Of a stretch of 64,000 nt of DNA, positions 1 through 11,107 are shown in pieces. The notes beneath the pieces are model-generated. The model was not told the origin of the DNA, did not search any database, and saw only the letters and a program-made list of their open reading frames with translations. The DNA comes from Actinia tenebrosa. Its lineage: Eukaryota; Cnidaria; Anthozoa; Actiniaria; Actiniidae. How positions within the stretch are numbered: the first letter of the stretch is position 1; every line of letters starts with the position of its first letter. The position numbers were made by a program, and so were the translations under genes. The stretch covers positions 190,380-254,379 of the forward strand of contig NW_022259060.1 in the NCBI RefSeq assembly GCF_009602425.1, written 5' to 3'.

Positions 1-1304
1 TCTTTCTTACAGATTAACATTTAGTGAATAATAAAAGATGGATATACTTTTCTCCTTTGCTGCCCTTTGACCTTTGACCTTTGAAGTAGTATTACATATT
101 TATATTTAGTTATATTGCTCTTACTTTTTGTTATCATGCTAGCTGACATTATCTTTTATATTACCCTGTTGTATAGAATTCTCTCTCTTTTTATAATAAA
201 TTGTTGCCCCAGAGGGAACCCTGTGTCATGTTTGGAGTTCCTGTGGTTACCGGCCAGCGGCTGCACGTGATAGTATACATCTGTGCTACGCTTTGGTTGA
301 GCATGTGCTTGTACCGTTTTGTTAACTTAGATTTGGCTGAGTTTTAATGCTATTTTATGTTAAAAGGTGATCTAAATCGTGAATTAAAGTTTGAATACGT
401 GGAGAGGTATGACTGAAACTTCTTGTCAGTCGGCAGCCACATAAATATTTGGTTTTGCCCTTAAGACCACTATACACTTAAGTTTATTATGTTAATTTAT
501 GTATTGTATGTGTGACATGTGCAGTAGACTTTGGCCCCGGCCATCTTGGATTATACATGTGCTTTTCCAACAAGGACACTTATCTTGCTTGATTCCCTAT
601 TTAATACACTACAGACATCTTTTTAATTCATGGTTTAGCATTAACCAATCATCTATATCCTTCATTAACTTTTTGTTTTACCTATTGACTTATATTGACA
701 TACATATATTAGGACCTAGAAATTGAAAATAATGATTGATGTACAATATGAGCTGAGTAGTGTTCAGACAGCTCAATACCAGCTGCCACTACCAAAAGTA
801 ATCCACCTTAAGACTACAAAGATTCCTCAATGCATTAAAAGCATAGTTTAAACATTGATTCTGCCTGTCTTGCCCAGGCTTGTTGGAACAATCTCCTAAG
901 AAAAAATATGTCTTTTAAGATGGGTTCATTAAGATCTGGCACCAACACATCTTTTTATCAATCGCACCTTGCGAAAGACTAAAACAACTTACACCATCCA
1001 AAGGAGCAACACAATACCCCCATATGTCCTTGTCTAGTTGGTTACAATCTACGACATGTAGTTTAGTGCGTTTACCACCCTAGGTGGACTGCTGGATGTC
1101 TAACAGGCCTGCGGCCCAAATTGATAAGGCAGTCGGCTAGCATGGGCACTAAAGATGGTCGTCACCAGCGTCTTCAGTGGATCTTTTACGTCCGCCTTAT
1201 ACAGGGTTATATAGTGAAGTCAGACGGGGCTTACGGTTTTAAGTCCTTGCCCGAGAAGACTTGAAGGTCTAACCATTTGCAGAAATAGTTATGAAGGCAG
1301 CACC

Positions 1305-1330
<26 letters not shown>
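1..1330. other. Gene-poor left end, no gene recognised
   Basis: No reading frame here resembles a known protein and no splice-site series was found. The open frame at 499-726 is short, unsupported and compositionally ordinary for AT-rich DNA. An AATAAA occurs near 197-202 and could mark the 3' end of a gene lying to the left, but nothing else supports that. The stretch 1020-1330 is more GC-rich and adjoins the tRNA-like SINE head, so it may be SINE body. Confidence 0.5.
61..80 (-). promoter_or_regulatory. Triple nuclear-receptor half-site with DR1 spacing
   Basis: The plus strand reads TGCCCT T TGACCT T TGACCT. On the minus strand the last two hexamers form a perfect AGGTCA-1-AGGTCA direct repeat, the DR1 element bound by RXR, HNF4 and COUP-TF type receptors, and the third hexamer is a one-mismatch half-site at the same 1-bp spacing. 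The match is seen directly; any regulatory use is inference because no neighbouring promoter is identified. Confidence 0.35.
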
Positions 1331-1334
<4 letters not shown>

Positions 1335-1339
<5 letters not shown>

Positions 1340-1415
1340 TCGGCCTAGGCTTGAACCACGACCTCACGCACAACAGACTGACGCTCTCAGCAACTGAGAT
1401 AACCAGGTGGCGGTG
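1335..1415 (-). repeat. tRNA-derived SINE head
   Basis: Read on the minus strand, 1384-1402 matches a pol III A box (TTATCTCAGTTGCTGAGAG) and 1348-1357 matches a B box (GGTTCAAGCC), at tRNA-like spacing. The arms do not fold into a convincing cloverleaf, so this is a SINE head or tRNA pseudogene and not a functional tRNA. The body probably runs leftwards into 1020-1330, but its end cannot be set without a second copy. Confidence 0.5.
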
Positions 1416-1546
1416 TAACCCATAAGATTGCATTCGCAGAAAAGATAATATAAACCAGTATGTCATGGTCTATATACCATGAAATACGTGCTGCTTTCTC
1501 TTTGAAAAATGAAGTATTTAAAGCAGTAAATAACTGAGAGTAAAAG

Positions 1547-2790
1547 TGTCATATATTAGACTAGAACCTGCCTAGCAACAGCCACTTCCGGTTGTCACAT
1601 ACAGGACTTTATCTGTGACATCAGACATCGTTTATTTTGGGGACTTTTAGAGAGTTAGTTTGCCCCGCTTGTAAAACCTATTCTGAATGAGCGTTCATTA
1701 AAAACCTTTCAAAACATAACAATATTGGCGACGAGGATGGGATCATGGCGTCTTTTGAAAAAATAGAGCAGTTTAATGGACAAGAAGCGGAATTTGAAGA
1801 ATACGTAGAGAGACTGGAGCAGTATTTTGAGGCGAATGACCTGTGCAAATTAACCCTGAATGGAGATGGTTCAAACGAGGCAGACGTTGAAGCCTGTTTA
1901 AGGAAAAGACGTGCTATACTCTTAAGTATTATTGGCTCTGCGACATACTCAGTCCTACGAAACATAATTTCTCCTAGCAAACCAGCAGAGAAAATGTATG
2001 AAGAGTTGGTAGCGGTCTTACGAAACCATTTTGCACCGACAAAATCTGAGACAGTACAAAGGTACAAATTTCATTCACGTGTACGAAGAGAAGGTGAGAA
2101 AATAGCCGATTACGTAGCTGACCTGAGGAAAACCGCCGAATCTTGCAATTTTGGTGATAGTCTACATGATATGCTGAGAGACCGACTCGTGGGTGGAATT
2201 AAGAACGAGAAAATTCAAAATCGACTACTCGTGGAGTCTGACCTCACTTTCGACAAAGCCTACAAGATAGCCATTGCTCAAGAAACCGCGGCTGAGGAGG
2301 CCATAGCATTGCAAGACAGCCTCAGACCTAGCCTTTCAGTAAACAGGGGACAGAACAAGAAAGATAAGGCCGGAGATAAGCCCTCGACCGTTTTCGAGAA
2401 AGGAAATAAGAAGAAATGCTTCAAGTGTGGTTCAAAGGACCACTTGGCACCAAAATGCCAACTGCCAGCTCATATTACATGCAACTATTGTAAAAAGAAA
2501 GTCCATTTGGAGAGAGTTTGCCTGTCAAAATATCCAAAGGCAGCTGGAGTGCAGACTAATCTTGTGAATACATGAGAGAGCCCCGAAAATTCCGACAGTG
2601 AACCAGTTGAGAATTAGAAGCCTTTGTACCACATAGATTCGCCACAAGACGGATCCCCAATCCGTGTTGAAGTAACACTCAATGATATGCCTGTTAGTTT
2701 CCAACTAGACACAGGAGCCGGGGTGTCCCTAATGAATTATGACCATTTTAAGAAGTACTTTAATGATGCTCCCATTTCCTGAGTTTTAAA
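1547..2790 (+). mobile_element. LTR-retroelement fossil (Ty3/Gypsy-like), broken
   Basis: This is a fragment of an LTR retrotransposon. A short putative 5' LTR starts TG near 1547 and ends CA near 1721. It is followed by a primer-binding-site-like TTGGCGACGAGGATGGG, a sequence common just inside LTRs of invertebrate Gypsy-like elements. A gag region (about 1745-2575) follows, with a capsid-like helical part and a basic C-terminal zinc knuckle region. Next comes the beginning of an aspartic protease with an LDTGAG active-site motif (about 2640-2780). The remainder of pol and a 3' LTR are absent and the sequence passes abruptly into AT-rich DNA, so the copy is clearly broken. It is probably of moderate age, since the gag part remains readable. 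Confidence 0.75.
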
Positions 2791-3240
2791 CACTTCTTTG
2801 TGTTAAAATAATTTTTAATAAAAATATTTATTTATCTATCAGTATTATTAATATTATACATAATATTTATATCATTGGATATACTCATAATAATTTAAAA
2901 GATTTTTCATATTCAACATTGATTTTTAAATATTTTTTATAATTGCAACAAACTTTCATTATTTGATAAACACACTTCATGACAATACATTTAATTTTTT
3001 CAACATAAAATAATATAGATTAACACTAACATTTCCAGTTCTACCAAAAAGATTGTTGAAGAATATTGTTTATGGTGAGAGATTCACATAAATTTGGAAT
3101 CTGGTATTTTTTCTTACAATATTATGTGTATAATATTATTTGCCAAAGACATAGCACACATGTGATCTGAGTATATTGGTAGAGCTGTAACAGTTTGAAT
3201 ATAAAAGAGTTGCTTACTATCCTTTGTAGAAACATCAATT
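2791..3240. other. AT-rich stretch, nothing recognised
   Basis: Very AT-rich sequence with many TAAT and ATAT runs and no frame of note. It directly abuts the truncated retroelement. Confidence 0.5.
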
Positions 3241-3244
3241 AATA

Positions 3245-4021
3245 TCACTTTCTTGGATTCCAAGCTAGACGTGAACTACATCTCTTACTGTATTTGACAC
3301 AACTTGTAACCTGGAATAACAAAATTGTATTTAGATTGTGATTAAGTTTTTCAATTGTGAGTTGCACGAAAAAGCTAGAAATTATTAGCCATGGTAGCCA
3401 AAAATCAACAAGGCTTTACAATGCACTTTACCCCCCCCCCCCTCCCCAGTTTTTCAAGGCTTACTTAAGCCCTGCAATGTAAATTGAATATTAAACCACA
3501 AAATTTCTATAAACAATATATACTTAACCTTGGGGTCTAATTAATGAATTTATTTAGGTTAGTTTCGAATGGGACAGGAAACTAGTAAAGTCAAAACAGT
3601 CTAGAAGGTGTTGATGAAAAAAGCTCTTAAGCATCAAAGCAGAAAAAAATCCTAAAAAAGTAAGAAAAACAGAATAAATTCTTTCCTTCCCCGAGAATCC
3701 CTTTGAGATTTTAAATATATAGAAGAGAATTTAGTCAAATAGTACAAAAAGTGTTGTTTTTCCAGGAGTGCAAGACCCACTCTGCGGCTCGTCCACGTGG
3801 TGTAAATAATTCGCAATTTTGAGAGTCAAAAACACTACAAATAGAATAAAATCAAGTACGACGACACATATTTAAGGTGATAAATAAGAGCTCACCTTTT
3901 TAGTAAGAACTAATGGTAAAAAGAGAAGTTTTTGGAGTGTTTTTTTTTTGACTTCTTCCTCATATTTTGCGACCAAGTCAACAGAACTGCCGCGGTTACC
4001 GCTGATGTAAGGTTGGCTCAT
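3245..4021 (-). CDS. Possible small two-exon gene, unknown product
   Basis: A tentative model. Exon 1 (4021 down to 3896) opens with ATG and encodes 42 residues beginning MSQPYISGNRGSS, with a charged segment DLVAKYEEEVKKK. It ends at a good donor, AAG followed by GTGAGC. A good acceptor (TTATTCCAG) precedes exon 2 (3310 down to 3245) in the same phase, giving 21 more residues and a stop, 63 residues in all. Codon use in exon 1 looks like real coding sequence, and the frame is open for a further eleven codons upstream of the ATG. No family was recognised. Exon 2 could be a chance frame, or exon 1 could be one exon of a longer gene. Confidence 0.25.
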
Positions 4022-6370
4022 TCCCACCACAGGAAACCCAACACAGTATCTTCAGAACCTCAGCTGCCGGCTCAATGAAAATCATAAATTTTATATAATT
4101 CGTTTGTATTCGACATCTTTTCTTTTTATATTTTGATTATTTTGTAGGATATAAGTTGAATTTGTCAAAGTTGAAAGGTTTATTACGGATGGACCATATA
4201 TGAAAAAGAAAATTTCTTATGCATTATTTATAAAATTTTAGTATGGAAATTTATTCAGGGTTGATGCAAACACAACGCTGGACAAAGTGAAAACATAGCC
4301 GGTTCTCAAACAGAAGAATCGATCTGATATAGGCCAGGAAAACCGCTTAAGAGGCGTCGGATCACTATTTACAGAAGACTAAAAAGGTAAGGTGACTCCG
4401 GTTAAAGGTAAGCGGTTTTTCAAAATCAAAAATCGCCCGAAAAACTGTTTTTCTTCATGCAATTTTGCCGGCAGTGAAAAAGAAAATGGCGAAGATGTAG
4501 CATAGGAAGTCCTCGAGTTAAGGGTTCTGACTGCTCGCTTCACTAAGATTTTGCGTTTGAAATCTACACCAACACTAGAATCCGAATTTCTCTGGCATAG
4601 AAAGAATCCGATATTTCTCTTTTCATAGAAAGAGATCAAGTCAACTTAACTATTATACGATTGATGATTGAAATGATTGAAATGGATTAACGACAGAGCA
4701 GACAGTACAATGGTTTTCAGTACGAAACTGAACCTTCGTTGTACACGATAGGAAAAAGATGACTGTCTGAAATGTGAAGTACCAAAGGAAATCAGTCGTA
4801 CGTTCAAAATATGTGCCCAATTCAACAACGAATCGCTGTCTAAACAAAGTAATATTTATATATGTATTTTATCAAATAGTGCAACAACCAAAACTAAAAT
4901 CACCGTGTACCAAGAGTTAAGCTTTGTTCTCGTCTAGTGGGAGCAATCCTTAAATCTTGAGAGCACTTAACTATTTGGCAGTAAAAACTATATTAACTTG
5001 GGATCGTCCTTTAATCTAGTTGTGTTTAAAAACAGCTGTTTTTCATGCTAATGCAGCTAGCTCGACATGATTGGCGATTTCCCCAGTAGCTTGAACGATT
5101 CCTAAACAGTTTATTTAATAGTTACAGCATAAGACTGTAAAAAAGGAATCCTACAAAAAACTACTCTAATAATGCGTGAAATGATTTTATATATGAGGTT
5201 TGGTAATATTCAAATGGTTGGCAATATGATTATTTGCCACGGTTAGTAAACGCCATATGATTATCACGATGGGCAATATTGATTGATTGGTTTATATGTT
5301 TAAACAAAATATCTTTAGAAAAGAATGAAATATGTTTTGCATATGTTGGTGTGTGTGTGAATAAAGGACAAAGATAAGTTTTGGTGTAGCATACAGCACA
5401 TTTTCTGTTTGTATTGTTTACAACTTAGCAGGGGAGAGAGGATTTTAATTACGATGTTGAATATTATTCATGTTTAAATGCATGGAGATAGCTTAGAACT
5501 ATAGTGTTTTCGTGTTCTATAGGTTAAGATCGTGATCGTATGAAAAAAATCTAGATTCCATATGAAAGCTCATTTTAAATCTCCATCGAAGTTCAAATAG
5601 AAGTGACAGAAATAACCCTGATGCTTTCACTCGGTCGTGCTTCAGTAGTGAAACTGATTTGATAGCAGATCCCGGAGAGGGTTCAGGGAGATAGTACCCC
5701 GCTTGTGATTTTAAAATCATGTGTTCTCAAAGAAATTAAGCGTCCCTGGACCCTTCCTTCACTTTTGTCACCCCCCCCCCCCCACCCCACCCCCCCGGGA
5801 GACGGGGAGACACAAGTTTTCTTATGCAACAGCTTGAAAGTGCAAAAGACCACACACCCTCAGGTTGGTATAAGTTGGGCTTTCACTTTTCATGATGCAA
5901 TAAGCTAAAAAATTAGGCGGACTAACAGCGTGAAAGCGTGTTTACCGAATGCATATATGCATGTTTCACTTTCCTACGAAAACGAAATATTTTCTTATGG
6001 CTTAGCTTGGCCTGACACTGGCAAAACAAGTATTGGTCAATGGTTTCATAACGCGGAATCGATTTCAAGAGCTCACAGTATAGCAACTTTGGAGAAAAAG
6101 GTCGAATTTTAAGGTATATCACTTCATTTGATTCAATTTACTGACAGTGTTGTTGTTATTCTTTTACGTTTAGGTTTTTTAGCCAACACGTAATTTCTTA
6201 GAAAATTATTGGTGATGTAGAGAATATAATGAATAGTGAAAAGACCTGACATTAACACCGCGCCAATGGCAGAAGAAACAAGTTCAAGCAGAAAAAGGTC
6301 AGTTAACCGAGCGGAGTATGTTTTTTTTTTTTTTGCCTGTAAAGCTAGTGAAGGTATATTGAAATGCCTC
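4022..6370. other. Intergenic region, no gene recognised
   Basis: Several short open frames occur (for example 4379-4639 and 5922-6122), but none resembles a protein family and they overlap each other on both strands. A C-rich tract lies at about 5769-5797. Segments such as 4385-4490 and 5930-6115 look like decayed mobile-element sequence, without recognisable termini. Confidence 0.5.
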
Positions 6371-6378
6371 CTAAGGTT

Positions 6379-6457
6379 TAGCCTCCTTTGCAGCCGTTCT
6401 TAGGGTCGTCACGGAAACGTTGCGTGACGACCCTAAGAACGGCTGCAAAGGAGGCTA
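6379..6457. repeat. Perfect 34-bp fold-back palindrome
   Basis: The arms 6379-6412 and 6424-6457 are exact reverse complements around an 11-bp spacer. The outer flanks (CTAAGGTT on both sides) are direct rather than inverted. It lies just upstream of the PTCHD-type gene. The arms resemble a palindromic element that I associate with anthozoan genomes, but I cannot search to confirm that. Confidence 0.85.
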
Positions 6458-6682
6458 CCTAAGGTTAGGACAGGAAAAGGTTTGAACACCCGAATTGGTA
6501 ATGCGCGCGCAAGGGAATAAATAAGTTTTGTCGGTCAGAGATGTTATGGCTGACAGATGCATTAGAGCATATCTGGCTATATCTGTTTTGTTATTTGATC
6601 ACGATTTGTCTATTCTTGTTGTTTAAGCCCCAAGAAGAAGTGTCCACACTCGCCACACTCGTTATGGGTGACCTTCAGTACC

Positions 6683-9600
6683 ATGTACATCAACCTGATA
6701 TCAAGGTGTTTTGGTGTGCTTGGAACAGTCATTTCTCGCCATCCATGCTTCACTCTTGCTATTTGCTGTGCTTTTGTTGGCTTTTGTTCAGTAGGTTTTG
6801 CCTGGATGAAGACAGAAAATAGGTTAGTTACGTGATATCCCCAAATAGACTTTTTTATATTTGGCCACGTGTCATGTAGACCACGTGTCATGTAAACCAC
6901 GTGTCATGTATACCACGTGTCATGTAGACCATGCACGTGTCATGTAGACCACGTGTCATGTAGACCACGTGTCATTGTCTTTAGAATAAGATTATTTGTT
7001 TGAGTTACGTTTACATTGTATCCATATTCATGTGTCTTCTCTGATGTGAAACAAAAAAAAAAAAGAAATAATACTCTAGAGAATGACACCTGGTCTGAAA
7101 TGGAAAAACATTACGCCCAAGGTAAAAAGATCAATTGCGCAGCACTTTAGTTTCCAGTCAAAACGAAACGACAAAGTTCAAGTATCGTAAAAAGTGCAGT
7201 TCTCTTGGAAAGGAAAATACTCTAATTATCATAGCACGGTGGTCGACAGTTTTTCGAAACCGGGGGAGGGTCGCTGTCTTACTAACCAGGAACATGATGT
7301 TGCAAAGATGGTTTGTACAATCTTTCACACACACATACACCCCCCTTGCCGCAATAATGTAAATCCTCAAACTTCATCTGTTACTTTATTTTCTACACAG
7401 AGCTGAAAAGCTGTTCATCCCTCAAGACAGTCGCGCCATTAAAGACATTGACAAAGCCAAGATAAACTTTCCCATGGAAAGTAGGATAGAAACTGTTATA
7501 TTTGAACCCAAAGAAGCTAGTGAATATGTGCTGAGCAAAGCTTGTCTCCTTGACGTACTAGCTGTACATGATGAAATCATTAACACCAAACCTTATCAAG
7601 AACTATGCCTTTCTCAACCATCCACCAACAACTCTCCTTCATTCTGTCTGTTCTTGAATCCTTTAGACATACTGCAGTTCAACCAGTCGCTTTTCTCAAA
7701 TGCTACACGGAAGTTTGAAGAAGCATTCAGAAATAAAGGGTTAATGATGCGTAATGGACGTCCATTTTGGTACAACATAAGAATGATGTTTGGTGGGCTG
7801 GACATTGATAGTGTGTCTGGAGAAATATCCAAGGTTGATGCTCTACAATTGCTGTATTTTATGAAAAACAGTGATAAGGAAGACAAAAAGATTATGGATT
7901 GGGAAAAGAATGTGGTTGAGAAAATAGAAAAGTTGAAAGATAGTCTATCATGTATGAAGGTATACATCAATGTGCAAAGAAGCCTAGATGATGCCATACA
8001 AGAAAGCACTGGGACAGACATTGCTTTTATCTCGGTGACCTATACTCTGATGATCTCGTTCGCTTGTATCATGCTGGGAAAGTTCAGAAACCCTTTGACA
8101 GGACACTCACTTCTTGCTAACATCGGGATCTTTGCGGTTTTTCTCGGGATTCTCGCGGGATTCGGGTTTACGATGTTTGTTCGAACACCTTTTATTAGTA
8201 TAGTTGGAGCTTTACCGTTTTTGATTGTTGGTATTGGAATCGATGATATGTTTATTATCATAGATGAACTGGATCGCGTTGGACCACAACTAAGTGTAAC
8301 TGATACTGTTAAGGTTGTGATGNCGAACTCTGGAGCAACCATCACCATGACAACTATGACAGACNTCGTGGCTTTTGCTGTAAGCACGTGGTCTGAACTG
8401 CCAGCAATACAATATTTCTGTCTGTACGCTGCCATGGCGATATTCTTTGCATATTTAATGATAATTACGTTCTTTGTTGCCATGATGACGTTTGACNTTC
8501 GTAGAGTNAAAGCAGGACGTCGAGACTGCTTCCCAGTCTGTCGTGTTCCTCNTCCAAAAGAAGGTGCGCCAGCATGGGACGAGCCTCGTACCCAGACCGC
8601 TAATAAGTTATTGACTGCATGGGCTAAAATACTGATGAGAAGAGAAGTGAAGTGCATTGTGGTGCTGATTTCATTGGGGCTCTTAGGTAGTGGTATATAT
8701 GGGGCCTTAAACATCAGTGAAGATTTTGATACCAGATTGTTGGCTAAAGATGGCTCGCCGTTCATATTATTCACAAACGCTCAGGACCGATATTTCCCGC
8801 GTAAGATAGAAGTCAATATCATACTTGATGAGCAAGTCAACTACACGAGTCCAGAAACACAGAAAGATATTCTACACTTGTCAAAGATAGCTTCACAGAA
8901 CTCGTTCTATGAAAACACAACTATGTCTTGGATGGAAACACTTGCTGCATTCTCAAAGAAGAAAGGTTTGAGTCTAGAAGGAAAACACTTTATGCCAACA
9001 TTGAGAACATTCCTAAACATCCCAGCATTTGCTCATTTCAGGGAAGATTTACGATTATCTGAAGATAAAGGAATAGTCAAAGCGTCTCGTATTCTTTGCT
9101 ACATCAAGAAATCCTTGAATTCGATTGGTCAACGAGATGCCATGGTAACGCTGCGAGAAGACCTGGACAACAGGTCACCTCTTCCAGCGTATCCAATCTC
9201 CAAGGCGTTTATTTACTTTGAACAGTATGCCATAACGTCCAAAGCAACAATACGTAACTTAGTGATCGCGTCTGTTGCTATATTACTGATTACCAGCCCT
9301 TTCCTGGTAGATTTTAGTGTGACTATCTTGGTGTTCTTCGGGTTCGTAGCGTTGGTGTTCGAGCTGTTTGGGTTGATGTACATCTGGGGCTTATCACTAC
9401 ATGGAGTGTCCATGATTAATCTGATTATGGCCATTGGATTCGCTGTGGACTATAGTGCGCATATTGCGCATGCGTATGTGATGTCATCCAAGAGTAGCGC
9501 CGAGGAGCGAGTGATAGACGCCTTGAGGACGTTAGGTGCAAGTGTGCTGATGGGAGGTAAGACACCTTACTAAGAAGTGCCGTCATGGTTACAAGGGATT

Positions 9601-10411
9601 TCCCCTCGTGAGATTCAGTGTACTAGTTTAAATTTCCCCACCCCACCCTTGCCAAGGTTTTGAATTTCGTTCAATCGAGTATGGACCAAATTCAAAACTC
9701 GCACCGATGTGAGGCTTAAGTTGTGAACAAAGGAATCTGGCGTGATTCGTGACTTTTGAATCACGCCAGATTACTTTGAGTCACACCAGATCCCTTTGTT
9801 CACAACTTAAGCCTCACATCGGTGCGAGTTTTGAATTTGGTCTATAGCCCGTCATGTGCTAATCATAATTTGTAAATCTTATCAGGAACTGAATGGGGAG
9901 CTTGCCCATCAATTAGGTGCAAACTATTTATCTCAGTTCTATAAATGGTTTGGTGTAGTAACTGATTGACTCACCTCATTTAACTATCGTATTTGATTGT
10001 TTCGTAGGAACAAGCACGTTTCTTGGGATGATCATGTTGGCCTTCGCCTCGTCAGAAATCTTCAGAATCTTCTTCAAGATGTTTTTTGGTATAGTGTTTC
10101 TCGGTCTTCTTCATGGCCTTTGCTTTCTTCCTGTCTACCTCACTATATTCTGCCGTAGTTCTTTCATAAGGAAGCAAGAGCTCGACCATAAGAAACTCAA
10201 CAATGAACAGGAGATGCAGCCGATGAACAAACGACATCAAGAAGGTAATGATGGCGCAGAAGGCAACCGTACATCGCGCCAGCCCAAAGAACAAGGACTG
10301 GTGTTGAAGAATGATGTTGCTGATTTACAGGAATGTAATGGATACGAGGTGGGAACACGAACGCCTTTGATTGATTCTCCTAAAGATCCTGTTCGAGAAA
10401 CGGATTTATAG
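6683..10411 (+). CDS. Patched domain-containing protein (PTCHD/ptr family)
   Basis: A multi-pass membrane protein of the RND/Patched superfamily; relatives include PTCHD3/PTCHD4 and nematode PTR proteins, which are linked to sterol or lipid handling. Three exons: 6683-6822, 7401-9556 and 10008-10411, with GT/AG junctions. They sum to 2700 nt, or 899 residues. Exon 1 gives the typical N end and first membrane segment (about residues 24-42, ending AWMKTENR). The large lumenal loop follows. The sterol-sensing-type bundle starts near residue 259 and contains the RND motif GIGIDDMF (about 324). The second bundle carries GFAVDYS (about 727). The last exon gives the conserved GMIMLAFASSEIFRIFF segment and a polar cytosolic tail of about 75 residues. 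Five ambiguous bases lie between 8323 and 8552. The exact PTCHD subtype cannot be assigned by eye. Confidence 0.9.
6860..7120. mobile_element. CACGTG-MITE copy with expanded left end
   Basis: Member of the palindromic MITE family found throughout this window. The right end reads GAATGACACCTGGTCTGAAA, then TGGAAAAACATTACGCCCAA. The left end has been amplified into a 16-bp tandem array, annotated separately. It sits in intron 1 of the PTCHD-type gene. Confidence 0.7.
6865..6976. repeat. 16-bp tandem array, seven E-box-containing units
   Basis: Seven units of CCACGTGTCATGTAGA, one of them irregular, run head to tail. Each holds CACGTG, the palindromic E-box. The unit equals part of the terminal inverted repeat of the local MITE, so the array probably arose by local amplification of one MITE end. 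It lies in the first intron of the PTCHD-type gene. Confidence 0.85.
9684..9842. repeat. Fold-back element with 50-bp arms
   Basis: The arms 9684-9733 and 9793-9842 are reverse complements over 50 bp. The 59-bp centre contains a second inverted repeat (AATCTGGCGTGATTC and its complement). It lies in intron 2 of the PTCHD-type gene and would form a long hairpin in the transcript. Probably a non-autonomous fold-back DNA element. Confidence 0.85.
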
Positions 10412-10453
10412 TCACAATAATGTAGACCATAGGCTTTAATAAGTTCTATGGCC

Positions 10454-10549
10454 ATGATGCATTGTGGTCTAGCATGGGTACAACAGTACCATATAAGGCA
10501 TGGAGAACAAAAGGTGTTTGTACCCGGGCTAGACCACAATGCATTATGA
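10454..10549. repeat. Imperfect inverted repeat (MITE-like)
   Basis: The left arm contains TGCATTGTGGTCTAGCATGG and GGTACAA; the right arm is its near-complement about 30 bp later. A diverged single arm of the same type (GCATTCTGGTCTAGCTTGGG) occurs near 16800, which suggests a dispersed family. Confidence 0.6.
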
Positions 10550-10755
10550 TCATTCTCTAAGCCATCTCAAAAAAGGCGTGGTTCTACTTTCCCTCCAAAA
10601 CAAGTTGTCAGTTTCCGTGTGGGAAATTCCCAACTCAACTAACCGTGGAGGAGAGACTTTAAAAAACATAGGAAAATGTAAATAGCAAGACTTAGGAGTG
10701 ATAGGTCAAAGTTTTAAATGTATCTATTAAGTTGGGGCCTATTTTTCCATTTTAG

Positions 10756-10893
10756 CTTCTGAATACACTGAATCAAAATATGGTGAATAGCTATTGTTCT
10801 GCACTGTTTCCATGGGAAAACAAGGCTAGTCAGTCACTTGGTGGTGCAGAACAATAGTTATTCAAATTGGTCACCATAATTTGATTCAGTGTA
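10756..10893. repeat. Imperfect inverted repeat (MITE-like)
   Basis: The arms pair ACACTGAATCAAAATATGGT plus AATAGCTATTGTTCTGCAC with their near reverse complement at about 10843-10893. One arm carries a small insertion. Non-coding. Confidence 0.6.
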
Positions 10894-11107
10894 TGCTCTT
10901 GAAAATAAAATGTGAAAACACTATTACCAAGGCGAAGCCATTCATTCCTTGTACAGAAATTGGTGCAGTCATAAATTAGGTAATAAACTTGTGACCCTTT
11001 ATGCAAGGTAGTTTTAGACAATCTCTCAAAGTGTTTTAACTAAATTATTAACCCAAGTAAAAAGCTCTTTAAAAACTAGGCTATAAGACAGATGAGTGAA
11101 ATAGAGG

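Noticed and set aside
1335-1415. Functional tRNA gene on the minus strand
   Set aside because: A and B boxes are present but the acceptor and anticodon stems do not pair well. Called a SINE head.
6541-6822. 93-codon open frame ending at the same place as PTCHD exon 1
   Set aside because: The homologous frame is the one starting at 6683 and ending AWMKTENR; the longer frame is a shadow.
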